A model generated the notes under the pieces. The model saw nothing but the letters and a program-made list of their open reading frames with translations. It had not been told where the DNA came from and did no database searches. Shown here in pieces: positions 1 to 6,822 of a stretch of DNA of 6,959 nt; the stretch's first letter is position 1, and every line of letters begins with the position of its first letter. The stretch comes from Gemmatimonas sp. UBA2094 (lineage in GTDB: Bacteria; Gemmatimonadota; Gemmatimonadetes; Gemmatimonadales; Gemmatimonadaceae). The stretch spans positions 3,933 through 10,891 of the forward strand of contig DCZC01000203.1 in assembly GCA_002331565.1 (NCBI GenBank), in the 5' to 3' direction. Made by a program: the position numbers and the translations under genes.

Positions 1-855
1 GTGCTGCAGCAGGCGGACATCGTGATCACCACGGTGACCGATAAATGGCACCCCGGCATCTTCGACACGACCAGCATCCGCACGAAGCTGCTGGCGAACG
101 TGGGCGTGGGGGTCAATCACATCGCGCTCGAGTCGGCGCGCCGCGCCGGCATTGCGGTGAGCAACACGCCCGATGTCGTCACCGACGATACCGCCGACGT
201 GGCCATCGGGCTCATGCTCATGATCATGCGCCGCCTCGGCGAGGGGGAGCGGCATCTGCGCAGCGGCGCGTGGGGTGGGCTGCGTCCCACGTTCATGCTC
301 GGGCGCACGCTACGCGGCAAGACGCTCGGCATCGTGGGCTACGGGCGCATCGGCCGCGCGGTGGCGCGCATCGCGCACGACGCGTTCGGCATGAAGATCC
401 TGTGGCACGCACCGCGGGATCCGCGCATCGACGATCCGGCCACGGCCGGACCGGCGGACGCGGAACGCGTGAACACGCTGGAGGAGCTGCTGCGCCGCAG
501 CGATGTGGTGAGCCTGCACTGTCCGGCCACGATCGAAACGCGCCATCTGATCAACGCGCAGACGTTGTCGCTCATGCCCGAGCACGCCTACCTCATCAAC
601 ACGGCGCGCGGCGACGTGGTGCACGAAGCGGCGCTCGCCAGTGCGCTCAAGGAGCGCCAGATCGCGGGGGCCGGGCTCGACGTGTACGAATTCGAACCCA
701 GCGTGACCGCCGAACTCATGGAGCTGGAGAACGTGGTGCTCGTACCGCATCTCGGCAGCGCCACCATCGAAACGCGCACCAACATGGGTCTGCGGGCGCT
801 GCACAACGTGGATGCGTTCATGGCCGGGGAGGCGCTACCCGACCGGGTCGTGTAA
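1..855 (+). CDS. D-2-hydroxyacid dehydrogenase (glyoxylate/hydroxypyruvate reductase type), 5'-truncated
   Basis: Cytoplasmic NAD(P)-dependent dehydrogenase that would interconvert a 2-oxoacid such as glyoxylate or hydroxypyruvate with the D-2-hydroxyacid. Residues are numbered from the GTG at position 1. Visible are the substrate-loop motif GVGVNHI (35-41), the Rossmann glycine motif GYGRIG (113-118), SLHCPAT (171-177), and the expected catalytic Arg203 (in NTARGD), Glu232 (in YEFEP) and His250 (in PHLGSA). The spacings of 29 and 18 residues match the family. The visible 284 residues are about 40 fewer than usual for the family and the frame is open to the edge, so GTG at 1 is probably an internal valine codon and the true start lies upstream. 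After the second Rossmann strand the sequence reads WHAPRDP, with no obvious NAD-selecting Asp, which weakly suggests NADPH use. The exact substrate cannot be read from sequence. The family is secure. Confidence 0.93.
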   Translation: MLQQADIVITTVTDKWHPGIFDTTSIRTKLLANVGVGVNHIALESARRAGIAVSNTPDVVTDDTADVAIGLMLMIMRRLGEGERHLRSGAWGGLRPTFMLGRTLRGKTLGIVGYGRIGRAVARIAHDAFGMKILWHAPRDPRIDDPATAGPADAERVNTLEELLRRSDVVSLHCPATIETRHLINAQTLSLMPEHAYLINTARGDVVHEAALASALKERQIAGAGLDVYEFEPSVTAELMELENVVLVPHLGSATIETRTNMGLRALHNVDAFMAGEALPDRVV

Positions 856-922
856 CCGGGCGTCCTGCGCTTTCGCTTCCCGGGCTCGTAGCCTCCGCCT
901 TCGTCGTTCGCCTTCGCCCACC

Positions 923-1645
923 ATGGACCACTTCACCAGCTTCTCGCCCAAGGCGCTCACGTTCCTGCGCGGGCTCAAGAAGAACAATCGCAAGGACTGG
1001 TTCGAAGCCCATCGACCCCAGTACGAGCAGGAGCTGAAGCTGCCGTTGGCCGCGCTCATCGAAGAGATGGATGTGCAGCTGGCCACGATCGCCCCGGAGA
1101 TCATCGGCTCGCCCAAGAAGTCGGCATTTCGCATCCATCGCGACGTGCGGTTCAGCAAGGACAAGTCGCCGTACAAGACGCACGTGGCGTGCTGGTTCTT
1201 CCATCGGGATGTCGGCACGCGCATGCAGAGTGAGGCCGTGCACGGCGGGGCCGGCTTCTACCTGCACCTCAGCCCGGGCGATTGCTTCTGCGGGGGCGGC
1301 ATCTGGATGCCCCCGCGGCCGGCGCTTCTGAAGATCCGTGCGTCGCTCGTGGACGACTTCGAAGGGTGGGAATCGATCGTGAAGGACCGGGCATTCCGCA
1401 AGCGCTTCGGCGAGCTGGACACCGAGGGGATGCTCACGCGGGTGCCGCGCGGGTACGCTCCCGATCATCCGGCGGCGGAGTGGCTGCGTTACCAGAGTTT
1501 CACGGCGGGCACGCCGCTCACCGACGACGAGGTGATGAGCCCCAGACTCCCTACGTTGCTCGCAAAGCACTACGAAGTGATGACGCCCTTCGTGCGCTGG
1601 CTCAACGAGGCGCTGGGGCTCTCGGCCCATTCGAGCCGGCTCTAG
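923..1645 (+). CDS. DUF2461 / TIGR02453 family protein
   Basis: Protein of 240 residues in a conserved bacterial family of unknown biochemical function. Family hallmarks seen by eye are NNRKDWFEAHRPQY (21-34), RIHRDVRFSKDKSPYKTH (70-87), the glycine-rich GGGIWMPP (124-131) and a C-terminal segment with TPFVRWLNEAL (221-231). There is no signal peptide or membrane segment, so it is probably cytoplasmic. The frame is open 37 codons further upstream, but that stretch runs back into the dehydrogenase gene and is low-complexity Arg/Ser-rich, so the ATG in CCACCATG at 923 is the better start. No Shine-Dalgarno sequence precedes it and the leader is pyrimidine-rich. It starts 67 bp after the dehydrogenase stop and could share its transcript. 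Family membership is confident, but no function should be assigned. Confidence 0.9.
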   Translation: MDHFTSFSPKALTFLRGLKKNNRKDWFEAHRPQYEQELKLPLAALIEEMDVQLATIAPEIIGSPKKSAFRIHRDVRFSKDKSPYKTHVACWFFHRDVGTRMQSEAVHGGAGFYLHLSPGDCFCGGGIWMPPRPALLKIRASLVDDFEGWESIVKDRAFRKRFGELDTEGMLTRVPRGYAPDHPAAEWLRYQSFTAGTPLTDDEVMSPRLPTLLAKHYEVMTPFVRWLNEALGLSAHSSRL

Positions 1646-1680
1646 CGCCCGCGCCACCCCGGGGATCGCCGGTTGGGGAA

Positions 1681-1750
1681 TCGCCGGGAATCGCCGGGAA
1701 TCGCCGGGAATCGCCGGGAATCGCCGGGAATCGCCGGGAATCGCCGGGCC
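1681..1750 (+). repeat. 10 bp tandem repeat array, unit TCGCCGGGAA
   Basis: Six perfect head-to-tail copies of TCGCCGGGAA occupy 1681-1740. A seventh copy at 1741-1750 differs in its last two bases. A degenerate unit with an insertion precedes the array (1665-1680). The array lies wholly between the DUF2461 stop (1645) and the membrane-protein ATG (1791), so it is probably non-coding. The unit is not a multiple of three, so it would read as different peptides in successive copies if translated. Perfect copies suggest recent slippage or expansion, so copy number may vary between strains. There are no spacers, so this is not a CRISPR array. Confidence 0.95.
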
Positions 1751-1788
1751 GGGTACCGCCGGGCACCGGGCCCGGCGAGATTCCCGGC
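1733..1788 (+). repeat. Inverted copy of the repeat unit, possible hairpin
   Basis: Bases 1771-1788 are nearly the reverse complement of one and a half repeat units. The arm GCCGGGAATCGCCGGG (1733-1748) can pair with them apart from a two-base bulge. The intervening 22 bases are also GC-rich and include the palindrome CCGGGCCCGG (1766-1775). Any upstream unit of the array could pair with the same arm, giving alternative stems. The 3' arm ends two bases before the ATG at 1791. A folded RNA could therefore block ribosome access or act as a Rho-independent-like pause, although no T-tract follows. Pairing is seen in the sequence; function is inferred. Confidence 0.6.
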
Positions 1789-1790
1789 AC

Positions 1791-2597
1791 ATGTCGAAGT
1801 CGCTCAAGCTTACGCTGGACATTCTCATCGGTGCTGCGGCGCCGGTGTTGATCCTGAAATACGGCACTGCGCCCCTCGGAACGCTCCCCGCGTACCTCAC
1901 AGCGGCGTTGGTGCCCGTGGCGTGGGTGCTGCTCGATCTCTTCTTCTTCAGCCGCCGCTTCAATTTCATCACGACCTACGGCGGCGCGTCGGCCATCATG
2001 CGTGGCGCGCTCGCGTTCTGGTACGTGGACGGCGCGCTCTTCGCGTTCAAGGACAGTGCGAGCTACCTGCTTGCGTTCCTCGTGTTCGGGCTCACGGCCT
2101 TCATCGGCGCGCCGGTCACGCGCAGCATCGCGTTGCAAGGGCTCGCCCCCGATACCCCCGAGCGCGAAGCACAGATGCACCGGCTGCTCGACGAACTCCC
2201 GGTGCGTGGTGCGATGCGGCAGGCGGCGCTGCTCATCGGCCTCACGAATCTGCTGGCGGGCGCGATCAACTACGCGATCAACCTGCGCATGGTCACGGCC
2301 CCGTTCAACACGGCGGCCTTCAACGATCAGGTGGCAAACGTCAACGCCATCACGCGCATCGTGCTCGTGCTCCCCGACATGCTGGCGCTTTTTTACGCCT
2401 TCAACCTCATGTACAAGGCGATGTACGCCCTGCTCCCGGGCGACAACGACAAGGAGGCCGATGGCGCGGAGTTCTGGACGCTCCTCGCGCAGCGTGACGT
2501 CGCGCTCGCCGGCCATGGGGATGGCAGCACGCTGTCCGGCAGCGCGGTGGACGTGCGCGCCCGCAAGCAGGCGCGAGGCGAGTTCGGAATCGATTGA
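1791..2597 (+). CDS. VC0807-like multi-pass inner-membrane protein
   Basis: Protein of 268 residues, mostly hydrophobic. Likely membrane segments are roughly 7-24, 33-53, 64-86, 90-110, 143-165 and 185-214, separated by short charged loops such as SRRF (54-57) and a larger acidic loop at 120-135. The final 50 residues are polar and probably cytoplasmic. The start DILIGAAAPVLILKYG and the overall pattern resemble the poorly characterised VC0807 family, which is distantly like intracellular septation protein A. This family call is from memory of its look and is moderate. The ATG at 1791 is the only plausible start: the same frame is open back through the repeat array but contains no ATG or GTG there. 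No Shine-Dalgarno sequence is visible and the start abuts the possible hairpin. No substrate or role can be assigned. Confidence 0.72.
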   Translation: MSKSLKLTLDILIGAAAPVLILKYGTAPLGTLPAYLTAALVPVAWVLLDLFFFSRRFNFITTYGGASAIMRGALAFWYVDGALFAFKDSASYLLAFLVFGLTAFIGAPVTRSIALQGLAPDTPEREAQMHRLLDELPVRGAMRQAALLIGLTNLLAGAINYAINLRMVTAPFNTAAFNDQVANVNAITRIVLVLPDMLALFYAFNLMYKAMYALLPGDNDKEADGAEFWTLLAQRDVALAGHGDGSTLSGSAVDVRARKQARGEFGID

Positions 2598-2619
2598 GCG
2601 GCGTGGTCCGACCGACCGC

Positions 2620-2636
2620 CGTCCGTCTTCCGGACG
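2620..2636. terminator. Short hairpin between convergent genes
   Basis: CGTCCG (2620-2625) pairs with CGGACG (2631-2636) around the five-base loop TCTTC. It lies 23 bases past the membrane-protein stop and between two convergent genes, which is where a terminator is expected. It is short and lacks a T-tract on either strand, so the call is weak. Confidence 0.25.
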
Positions 2637-2639
2637 AGC

Positions 2640-2666
2640 GCGACACGGGTGCGACACGGGTGCGAC
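2640..2666 (+). repeat. 11 bp tandem duplication
   Basis: GCGACACGGGT occurs twice without a gap (2640-2650 and 2651-2661), followed by a partial third copy GCGAC (2662-2666). It lies in the 98 bp spacer between the convergent membrane-protein and Rieske genes. No function is evident. Confidence 0.8.
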
Positions 2667-2695
2667 TAGGGCGCTACACGGGCCCCACGAGGTCG

Positions 2696-3199
2696 CTACG
2701 CTTGCCGTCGGATCACCAGGCGCTGCAACGCCGGGTCATGGGTCACGGGAAGGAGCACGAGCCCACGAGAGGCCGGCCCGGAGACGAGGTCGCCGCCGTA
2801 GGTGAACGTCGACCCGTGACACGGGCACACCAGCGCATCCTGGCGTACCTGCGAGACGCCGCAGCCGGCATGCGGGCACACCGATGACAAGGCGCGGTAG
2901 TCGGTACTGCTGTGCCGCACCACGATCACCCGCGCCGACAGAAACACCACCGCCGATTCGCCAGCGGGCGCCGTCCGCCACTGCGGAACGCGCGCGAGGT
3001 CGATCGTGACCACATCGCCGGCCACCGTCGCCGCGTCGTCGGCGAACTCGATCGTCGGCGACGTGGCCGGTGCGTCGTCGCTGCACGCGTGCAAGAACGG
3101 ACAGGCGAGCAGTCCCACCCCGAACCGCAGCGCGTCACGGCGGTGAAGGCGCTGCGCCGTGGCGCTCGGCAGCAAAGACTGACGTAACGATTCCGTCAT
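2696..3199 (-). CDS. Rieske [2Fe-2S] protein, probable Tat-exported lipoprotein
   Basis: Electron-transfer protein of 167 residues. The Rieske cluster motifs are complete: CPHAGC (108-113) and CPCHGS (125-130). Cys108, His110, Cys125 and His128 can bind the cluster, and Cys113 and Cys127 can form the disulfide typical of high-potential bc-type Rieske proteins. FTYGGDLVSGPASRGL (132-147) resembles the usual follow-on loop. The N-terminus has the twin-arginine-like HRRDALRFG (19-27), a hydrophobic stretch and the lipobox-like LHAC with Cys39, so export as a folded protein and lipid anchoring are likely. The frame is open 52 codons further upstream, but that extension is Arg-rich and would hide the signal, so ATG at 3199 is preferred. 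There is no Shine-Dalgarno sequence. No cytochrome b or c1 gene is adjacent, so its redox partner is unknown. Confidence 0.88.
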   Translation of the reverse strand: MTESLRQSLLPSATAQRLHRRDALRFGVGLLACPFLHACSDDAPATSPTIEFADDAATVAGDVVTIDLARVPQWRTAPAGESAVVFLSARVIVVRHSSTDYRALSSVCPHAGCGVSQVRQDALVCPCHGSTFTYGGDLVSGPASRGLVLLPVTHDPALQRLVIRRQA

Positions 3200-3407
3200 G
3201 GCAAAGGTGGGCAGACCGGACGAGCGAGTCCGGAAAGAACGACGAACGATAGTGCGGACGAAAGGGACGAACGGACGTCGCGCGTTGTGGCAGGTACGTG
3301 ACGAGTGCGTGACCTGTTCGCGCGGGATCCGAAACATGGGCCGGCTTGGATCCAATGCTGCCGCGCGCGACCTCCGCGTGCGTTCACTCTACCCGACGCC
3401 TTCATCA
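3200..3407. promoter_or_regulatory. Divergent promoter region with short repeats
   Basis: This 208 bp spacer separates the start codons of the leftward Rieske gene and the rightward PhoX-like gene, so promoters for both should lie here. Direct repeats are visible: GACGAACG at 3241-3248 and 3266-3273, with the related GGACGAA at 3256-3262. An inverted repeat CCGGAC/GTCCGG (3216-3221 and 3228-3233, six-base loop) would fall in the Rieske mRNA leader 16 bases before its start. No convincing -35/-10 pair was found by eye on either strand. The regulatory role is inferred from gene orientation. Confidence 0.5.
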
Positions 3408-4868
3408 ATGTCGATCTTCAGCCGTGGTTCCCGCCTCGTGCTCGCCGCTTCGTGCGGCGTGTTCGCCGCTGCCTGTGGTGACGATACCGTTTCCACCCCG
3501 AACAGCAACATTCCGCCCGTCGCCCTCAAGAATCAGTCGGTGACGCCGTCGCTCGTCCGCTCGCTCATCCCGGGCGTGGATATCTACAGTCTCATCGGCT
3601 CCGACGACGTCATCGCCGGATCGCCGAGTTTCGTCTTTGGTGGCTCGGCTGACGGCTCCGGGTTCATCCGCAACACCGATGGCACCTTCACCCTGCTCAC
3701 CAACCACGAAGACAACTTCGCGGTCTCGCGCGTGAAGTTCGACAAGGACCTCAAGGCGATCTCGGGCGAGTACGTGGTGAACTCGACCGCCGGCCGCTAC
3801 CGCCTCTGCTCCGCCACGCTCGCGACCATCGACGAGCACGGATTCAGTGCGTACATCACGAACGGCGAAAGCAACGAGGAATCGGAAATCCTCGCCGTCG
3901 ATCCGAACGGTCCTGCGAACTCGCCGCGCTATCTGTCGGCGCTTGGCCGCTTCAACACCGAGAACTCGGTGCCGCTGCCCAAGACGGCGTATCCGAACCG
4001 CACCGTCATCATGATCGGCGATGACGACTCGGGTACAGAGGGTGGACAGATGGCGATGTATGTCGCCAACACTGTGGGCGATCTCGACAACGGCAACCTG
4101 TACGTGATGGCGCGCACCGACAACAACATTCGCGAGCGCGACATGGCGGTCGGCCAGACGTACAACGTCGAGTTCCGTCAGATTGCCAACCAGAAGACGC
4201 TGACCGGCCGTCAGATCAACCAGGTGGGCGCCGCGCTCAACGTGATCCGCTTCGGGCGTGTCGAGGACGTGGATTACCGCAAGGGGTCGGCGGCCAACAA
4301 CCGCGAGGTGTACTTCACCGTCACCGGCCAGAACAACACCGGCGTGAATGCCGACTACAGCCGTAGCAAGTACGGTCGCGTGTATCGCCTGCGCATGAAC
4401 GAGACCGATCCGCTCAAGGGCACGCTCGAAGTCATTGCCGACGGTGACGACCGCAGCGGCCCGGCCCGTCTCTTCCAGAACCCCGACAACATCTACGTCG
4501 GCACGAACTACGTGTACATCCAGGAAGACGACAACGGCTACGGCGACGAAACGCACGACGGATACATCTACCAGTACAACATCGCCACCAAGGATCTCCG
4601 CCCGGTGCTCGAATTGGACCACCGTCGCACGCAGGCTGACGCCGCCCTGTACAACGCGGTGGGCGCCCGTCCGGCTGGCAAGGCGGGCTGGGAGTACGGT
4701 GCGATGATCGACGTGTCCACGCAGCTGGGCCAGCCGGATTCGTTCATCCTCTCGCTGCAGCCGCACTCCTGGCAGGGCGCCAAGTACCGCGGCGTCGATG
4801 GCGGGACGGTGCGTCCGACCGAACAGCAGGCGAGCATGATGGTGATCGTGAAGGGTCTGCCGCGCTGA
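3408..4868 (+). CDS. PhoX-like (DUF839) lipoprotein, predicted beta-propeller
   Basis: Envelope lipoprotein of 486 residues. The N-terminus MSIFSRGSRLV, a hydrophobic core and AAAC at 20-23, followed by GDD, form a lipoprotein signal with Cys23 as the likely anchor. Several segments recall the PhoX/DUF839 family of Ca/Fe-dependent alkaline phosphatases: GGSADGSGF then LLTNHED (78-86, 96-102), RLCSATLAT (132-140, a Cys where PhoX has an iron-ligand Cys), IMIGDDDSGTEGG (201-213), VEDVDY then VYFTVTG (285-290, 301-307) and NPDNIYV then YIQEDDNG (358-364, 370-377). The TPWGT-type and FVNIQHPG-type PhoX segments are replaced by looser matches (ATIDEHG, LSLQPHSW), so phosphatase activity is uncertain. 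ATG at 3408 is chosen because it places the signal peptide at the N-terminus; the 70 upstream in-frame codons look like spacer DNA. The next gene encodes a di-heme peroxidase lipoprotein on the same strand. Confidence 0.68.
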   Translation: MSIFSRGSRLVLAASCGVFAAACGDDTVSTPNSNIPPVALKNQSVTPSLVRSLIPGVDIYSLIGSDDVIAGSPSFVFGGSADGSGFIRNTDGTFTLLTNHEDNFAVSRVKFDKDLKAISGEYVVNSTAGRYRLCSATLATIDEHGFSAYITNGESNEESEILAVDPNGPANSPRYLSALGRFNTENSVPLPKTAYPNRTVIMIGDDDSGTEGGQMAMYVANTVGDLDNGNLYVMARTDNNIRERDMAVGQTYNVEFRQIANQKTLTGRQINQVGAALNVIRFGRVEDVDYRKGSAANNREVYFTVTGQNNTGVNADYSRSKYGRVYRLRMNETDPLKGTLEVIADGDDRSGPARLFQNPDNIYVGTNYVYIQEDDNGYGDETHDGYIYQYNIATKDLRPVLELDHRRTQADAALYNAVGARPAGKAGWEYGAMIDVSTQLGQPDSFILSLQPHSWQGAKYRGVDGGTVRPTEQQASMMVIVKGLPR

Positions 4869-4900
4869 TCGGCGATTGCCAATTCAATCATTGCGAAACA

Positions 4901-4927
4901 CCGGCCCGGAGCGATGCTCCGGGCCGG
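4901..4927 (+). terminator. Perfect 12 bp hairpin after the PhoX-like gene
   Basis: CCGGCCCGGAGC (4901-4912) and GCTCCGGGCCGG (4916-4927) are exact reverse complements around the loop GAT. The hairpin begins 33 bases after the PhoX-like stop and ends 17 bases before the peroxidase ATG. It is a very stable GC stem but is followed by AATCGCTTCGG rather than a T-run, so it is not a textbook intrinsic terminator. It could end transcription, stop 3' exonucleases or limit read-through into the peroxidase gene. The structure is certain; the function is inferred. Confidence 0.6.
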
Positions 4928-4944
4928 AATCGCTTCGGTGCTTG

Positions 4945-6822
4945 ATGATGAACGTCCGATTTTCCGGCCAATTGATCTTGGCGGGCGCTGTCACCGTGCT
5001 CGCTGCCTGCAGTGGCGGAGCTCTCTCTGACAAGGCCGCCACGGCGACCGCAGCGGGCGACGAGCGCGCCCGTGAAACGATGCAGATCTGGCGTGCTCAC
5101 GTGGATACCCTCGCACTCCATGTCGCGGCGCTCGACTCGATCGTACGCGTTCTCGAAACACCCGCCCATGTCACCGATGCGCGCGCGGCGTTCGAAGCCG
5201 CCCGCACATCGTACAAGCGCGCCGAGATGGCGCTCGAGTATTACTATCCCAGCACATCGCGCGGCATGAACGGGCCGGCGCTTCCCGAGGTCGAGGAGAC
5301 CGAAGGCCCCGAAACGGTGGTGTCGCCCACCGGCTTCCAGGTCATCGAGGAAGCGCTGTACGGCGACGATCCAGTGGCCGAGCGTGAGGCGCTGCGGAGC
5401 GAAACCGGGACGCTGGTCACGCTGGTCACGCGGGCCCGCACGATGATCGCGCCGCAACAGACGACCGACGCGCATGTCTGGGATGCGGCAAAGCTCGAAC
5501 TGGCGCGCATCGTGACGCTCGGCGTCACCGGATTCGACTCTCCAGTTGCCGACCGTTCGTTGCCTGAGGCGGATGCCGCGCTCGAGGGTATCGCGCGTGC
5601 GCTCGCCCCGTATCGCGATGCCTCGCGTGAGTGGTCGGCACTCGATTCGCTGTTGCGCGACACCCGCACGACGCTGCGGGGCGGGACCGCACGCGCCGCA
5701 CTCGACCACTTCGCCTTCGTCACCCACCATGCGCAGCCGCTGGCACACGCGCTGCACGCTGTTCGCACGGGGCTTGGGGTCGGCGTCCCCCCGGAGCGGC
5801 GGGCGTTCCGCATGACGGCGGCCTCGCTCTTCGATTCGGCTGCCATCGACGTGATGGCGTTTGCGCCTGCCAATGGTGACTCCCTCGACGCGCGACACGT
5901 GGCGTTGGGGCGGGCACTCTTCGCCGACGCGCGTCTATCGGGCGACGGCCGTCGGGCTTGCGTATCCTGTCACATCCCCGAGCGCGCGTTTACCGACGGG
6001 ATGCGGGTAAACCGTGCGCGCGGCGGTGCGGAACTCGCCCGCAACACGCCGACCGTGATCAACAGTGGCGTGCAGGTCGGTGTGTTCTCCGATCTGCGGA
6101 CCACGTACCTCGAGGACCAGGTCACGGACGTGGTGGAAAATGTAGACGAAATGCACGGCAGCCTCACCGTGATTGCCGGGCGCTTGGAAGGTGACCGTGC
6201 GCTCGCCCGGCAGTTCCGTGCCGCATTCGGCGCTCGTACCGATACCGCGGTCACGCCGGCGCGCATCCGCTCAGCACTGGCGGCGTACCAGCGCAGTCTC
6301 ACCCGCCTAGACTCGCGCGTCGACCGCGCGATCCGCGGCGACACGGCGGTGCTGAGCGCCGACGAGCGGGCGGGTTTCAATGTCTTCGTGGGGAAAGGCA
6401 AGTGCGCCACCTGCCACTTCCTGCCGCTCACCAATGGCACCGTCCCCCCGATGTTTCAGAAGTCGGAAGTGGAAGTCCTCGGTACTCCGCGCGCGGCCGT
6501 CACTGCCGGTGGCACGGTGGATCCCGACCTCGGACGCTTCCGTCTGAGTCACGCGGCGCCGCACCGCCATGCCTTCCGCACACCGAGCCTCCGCAACGTG
6601 GCCCTCACCGCGCCGTACATGCACAACGGCGCCTACCCCACGCTGGAGTCGGTCGTGGACTTCTACAATCGGGGCGGTGGCACGGGGATCGGCATCCAGC
6701 TCGACAACCAGACGCTGCCTCCCGATCGCCTGAATCTCACGGCAGGTGAACAGCGGCAGCTCGTGGCGTTCATGAAGGCACTAACCGATACCACGGGGCT
6801 GGGGACCAAGCCTGCGAAGTAG
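4945..6822 (+). CDS. Di-heme cytochrome c peroxidase/MauG-type lipoprotein with N-terminal imelysin-like domain
   Basis: Envelope lipoprotein of 625 residues. A signal peptide ends in the lipobox LAAC (Cys22). Residues about 40-275 are a helical region with features of imelysin-like domains: EYYYPSTSRGMNGP (98-111) and PTGFQVIEEALYG (128-140). The latter matches the imelysin GxHxxE site except that Gln132 replaces the His. Residues about 310-615 form the di-heme peroxidase part: LGRALFADARLSGDG (321-335), heme site one CVSCH (339-343), ERAFTDG (346-352), heme site two CATCH (487-491), FRTPSLRNVALTAPYMHNG (544-562) and the end motif VVDFYNRGG (570-578). It would use c-type hemes to reduce peroxide or oxidise a partner; distal ligands cannot be assigned by eye. 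ATG 4945 or 4948 are equivalent starts. A TTG at 4876 is in frame but would translate the hairpin and displace the signal peptide. Confidence 0.9.
   Translation: MMNVRFSGQLILAGAVTVLAACSGGALSDKAATATAAGDERARETMQIWRAHVDTLALHVAALDSIVRVLETPAHVTDARAAFEAARTSYKRAEMALEYYYPSTSRGMNGPALPEVEETEGPETVVSPTGFQVIEEALYGDDPVAEREALRSETGTLVTLVTRARTMIAPQQTTDAHVWDAAKLELARIVTLGVTGFDSPVADRSLPEADAALEGIARALAPYRDASREWSALDSLLRDTRTTLRGGTARAALDHFAFVTHHAQPLAHALHAVRTGLGVGVPPERRAFRMTAASLFDSAAIDVMAFAPANGDSLDARHVALGRALFADARLSGDGRRACVSCHIPERAFTDGMRVNRARGGAELARNTPTVINSGVQVGVFSDLRTTYLEDQVTDVVENVDEMHGSLTVIAGRLEGDRALARQFRAAFGARTDTAVTPARIRSALAAYQRSLTRLDSRVDRAIRGDTAVLSADERAGFNVFVGKGKCATCHFLPLTNGTVPPMFQKSEVEVLGTPRAAVTAGGTVDPDLGRFRLSHAAPHRHAFRTPSLRNVALTAPYMHNGAYPTLESVVDFYNRGGGTGIGIQLDNQTLPPDRLNLTAGEQRQLVAFMKALTDTTGLGTKPAK

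Noticed and set aside
1681..1750. Possible CRISPR array
   Set aside because: The 10 bp units are contiguous with no spacers and no cas genes are present. It is a simple tandem repeat.
818..1972. Minus-strand open frame of 384 codons spanning DUF2461 and the repeat array
   Set aside because: It is low-complexity and Arg/Pro-rich, crosses the tandem repeat, and is antisense to two better supported genes.
1602..2657. Minus-strand open frame of 351 codons opposite the membrane protein
   Set aside because: It is a charged Arg/Glu/His-rich shadow with no family resemblance, and its end is made of the repeat array read in translation.
2773..2783. Second copy of the hairpin arm sequence CCGGCCCGGAG
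   Set aside because: It lies inside the Rieske coding region, encodes conserved residues and has no partner arm next to it, so it is probably chance in GC-rich DNA.
3198..3407. N-terminal extension of the PhoX-like gene starting at 3198
   Set aside because: The 70 extra residues are Arg-rich, overlap the Rieske start codon and would bury the lipoprotein signal inside the protein.
3405..4766. Long open frame of 453 codons on the minus strand opposite the PhoX-like gene
   Set aside because: It is rich in Val, Arg, Asp and His with no recognisable motif, and lies fully opposite a gene with a signal peptide and family motifs. Long antisense frames are common in GC-rich DNA.
4876..4944. Upstream TTG start for the peroxidase
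   Set aside because: It would translate the perfect hairpin and place 23 polar residues before the signal peptide. ATG 4945/4948 gives a normal lipoprotein N-terminus.
4888..5898. Minus-strand open frame of 336 codons opposite the imelysin-like region
   Set aside because: It is Arg/Gly-rich with no motif. The plus-strand frame encodes a clear lipoprotein with imelysin and heme motifs.
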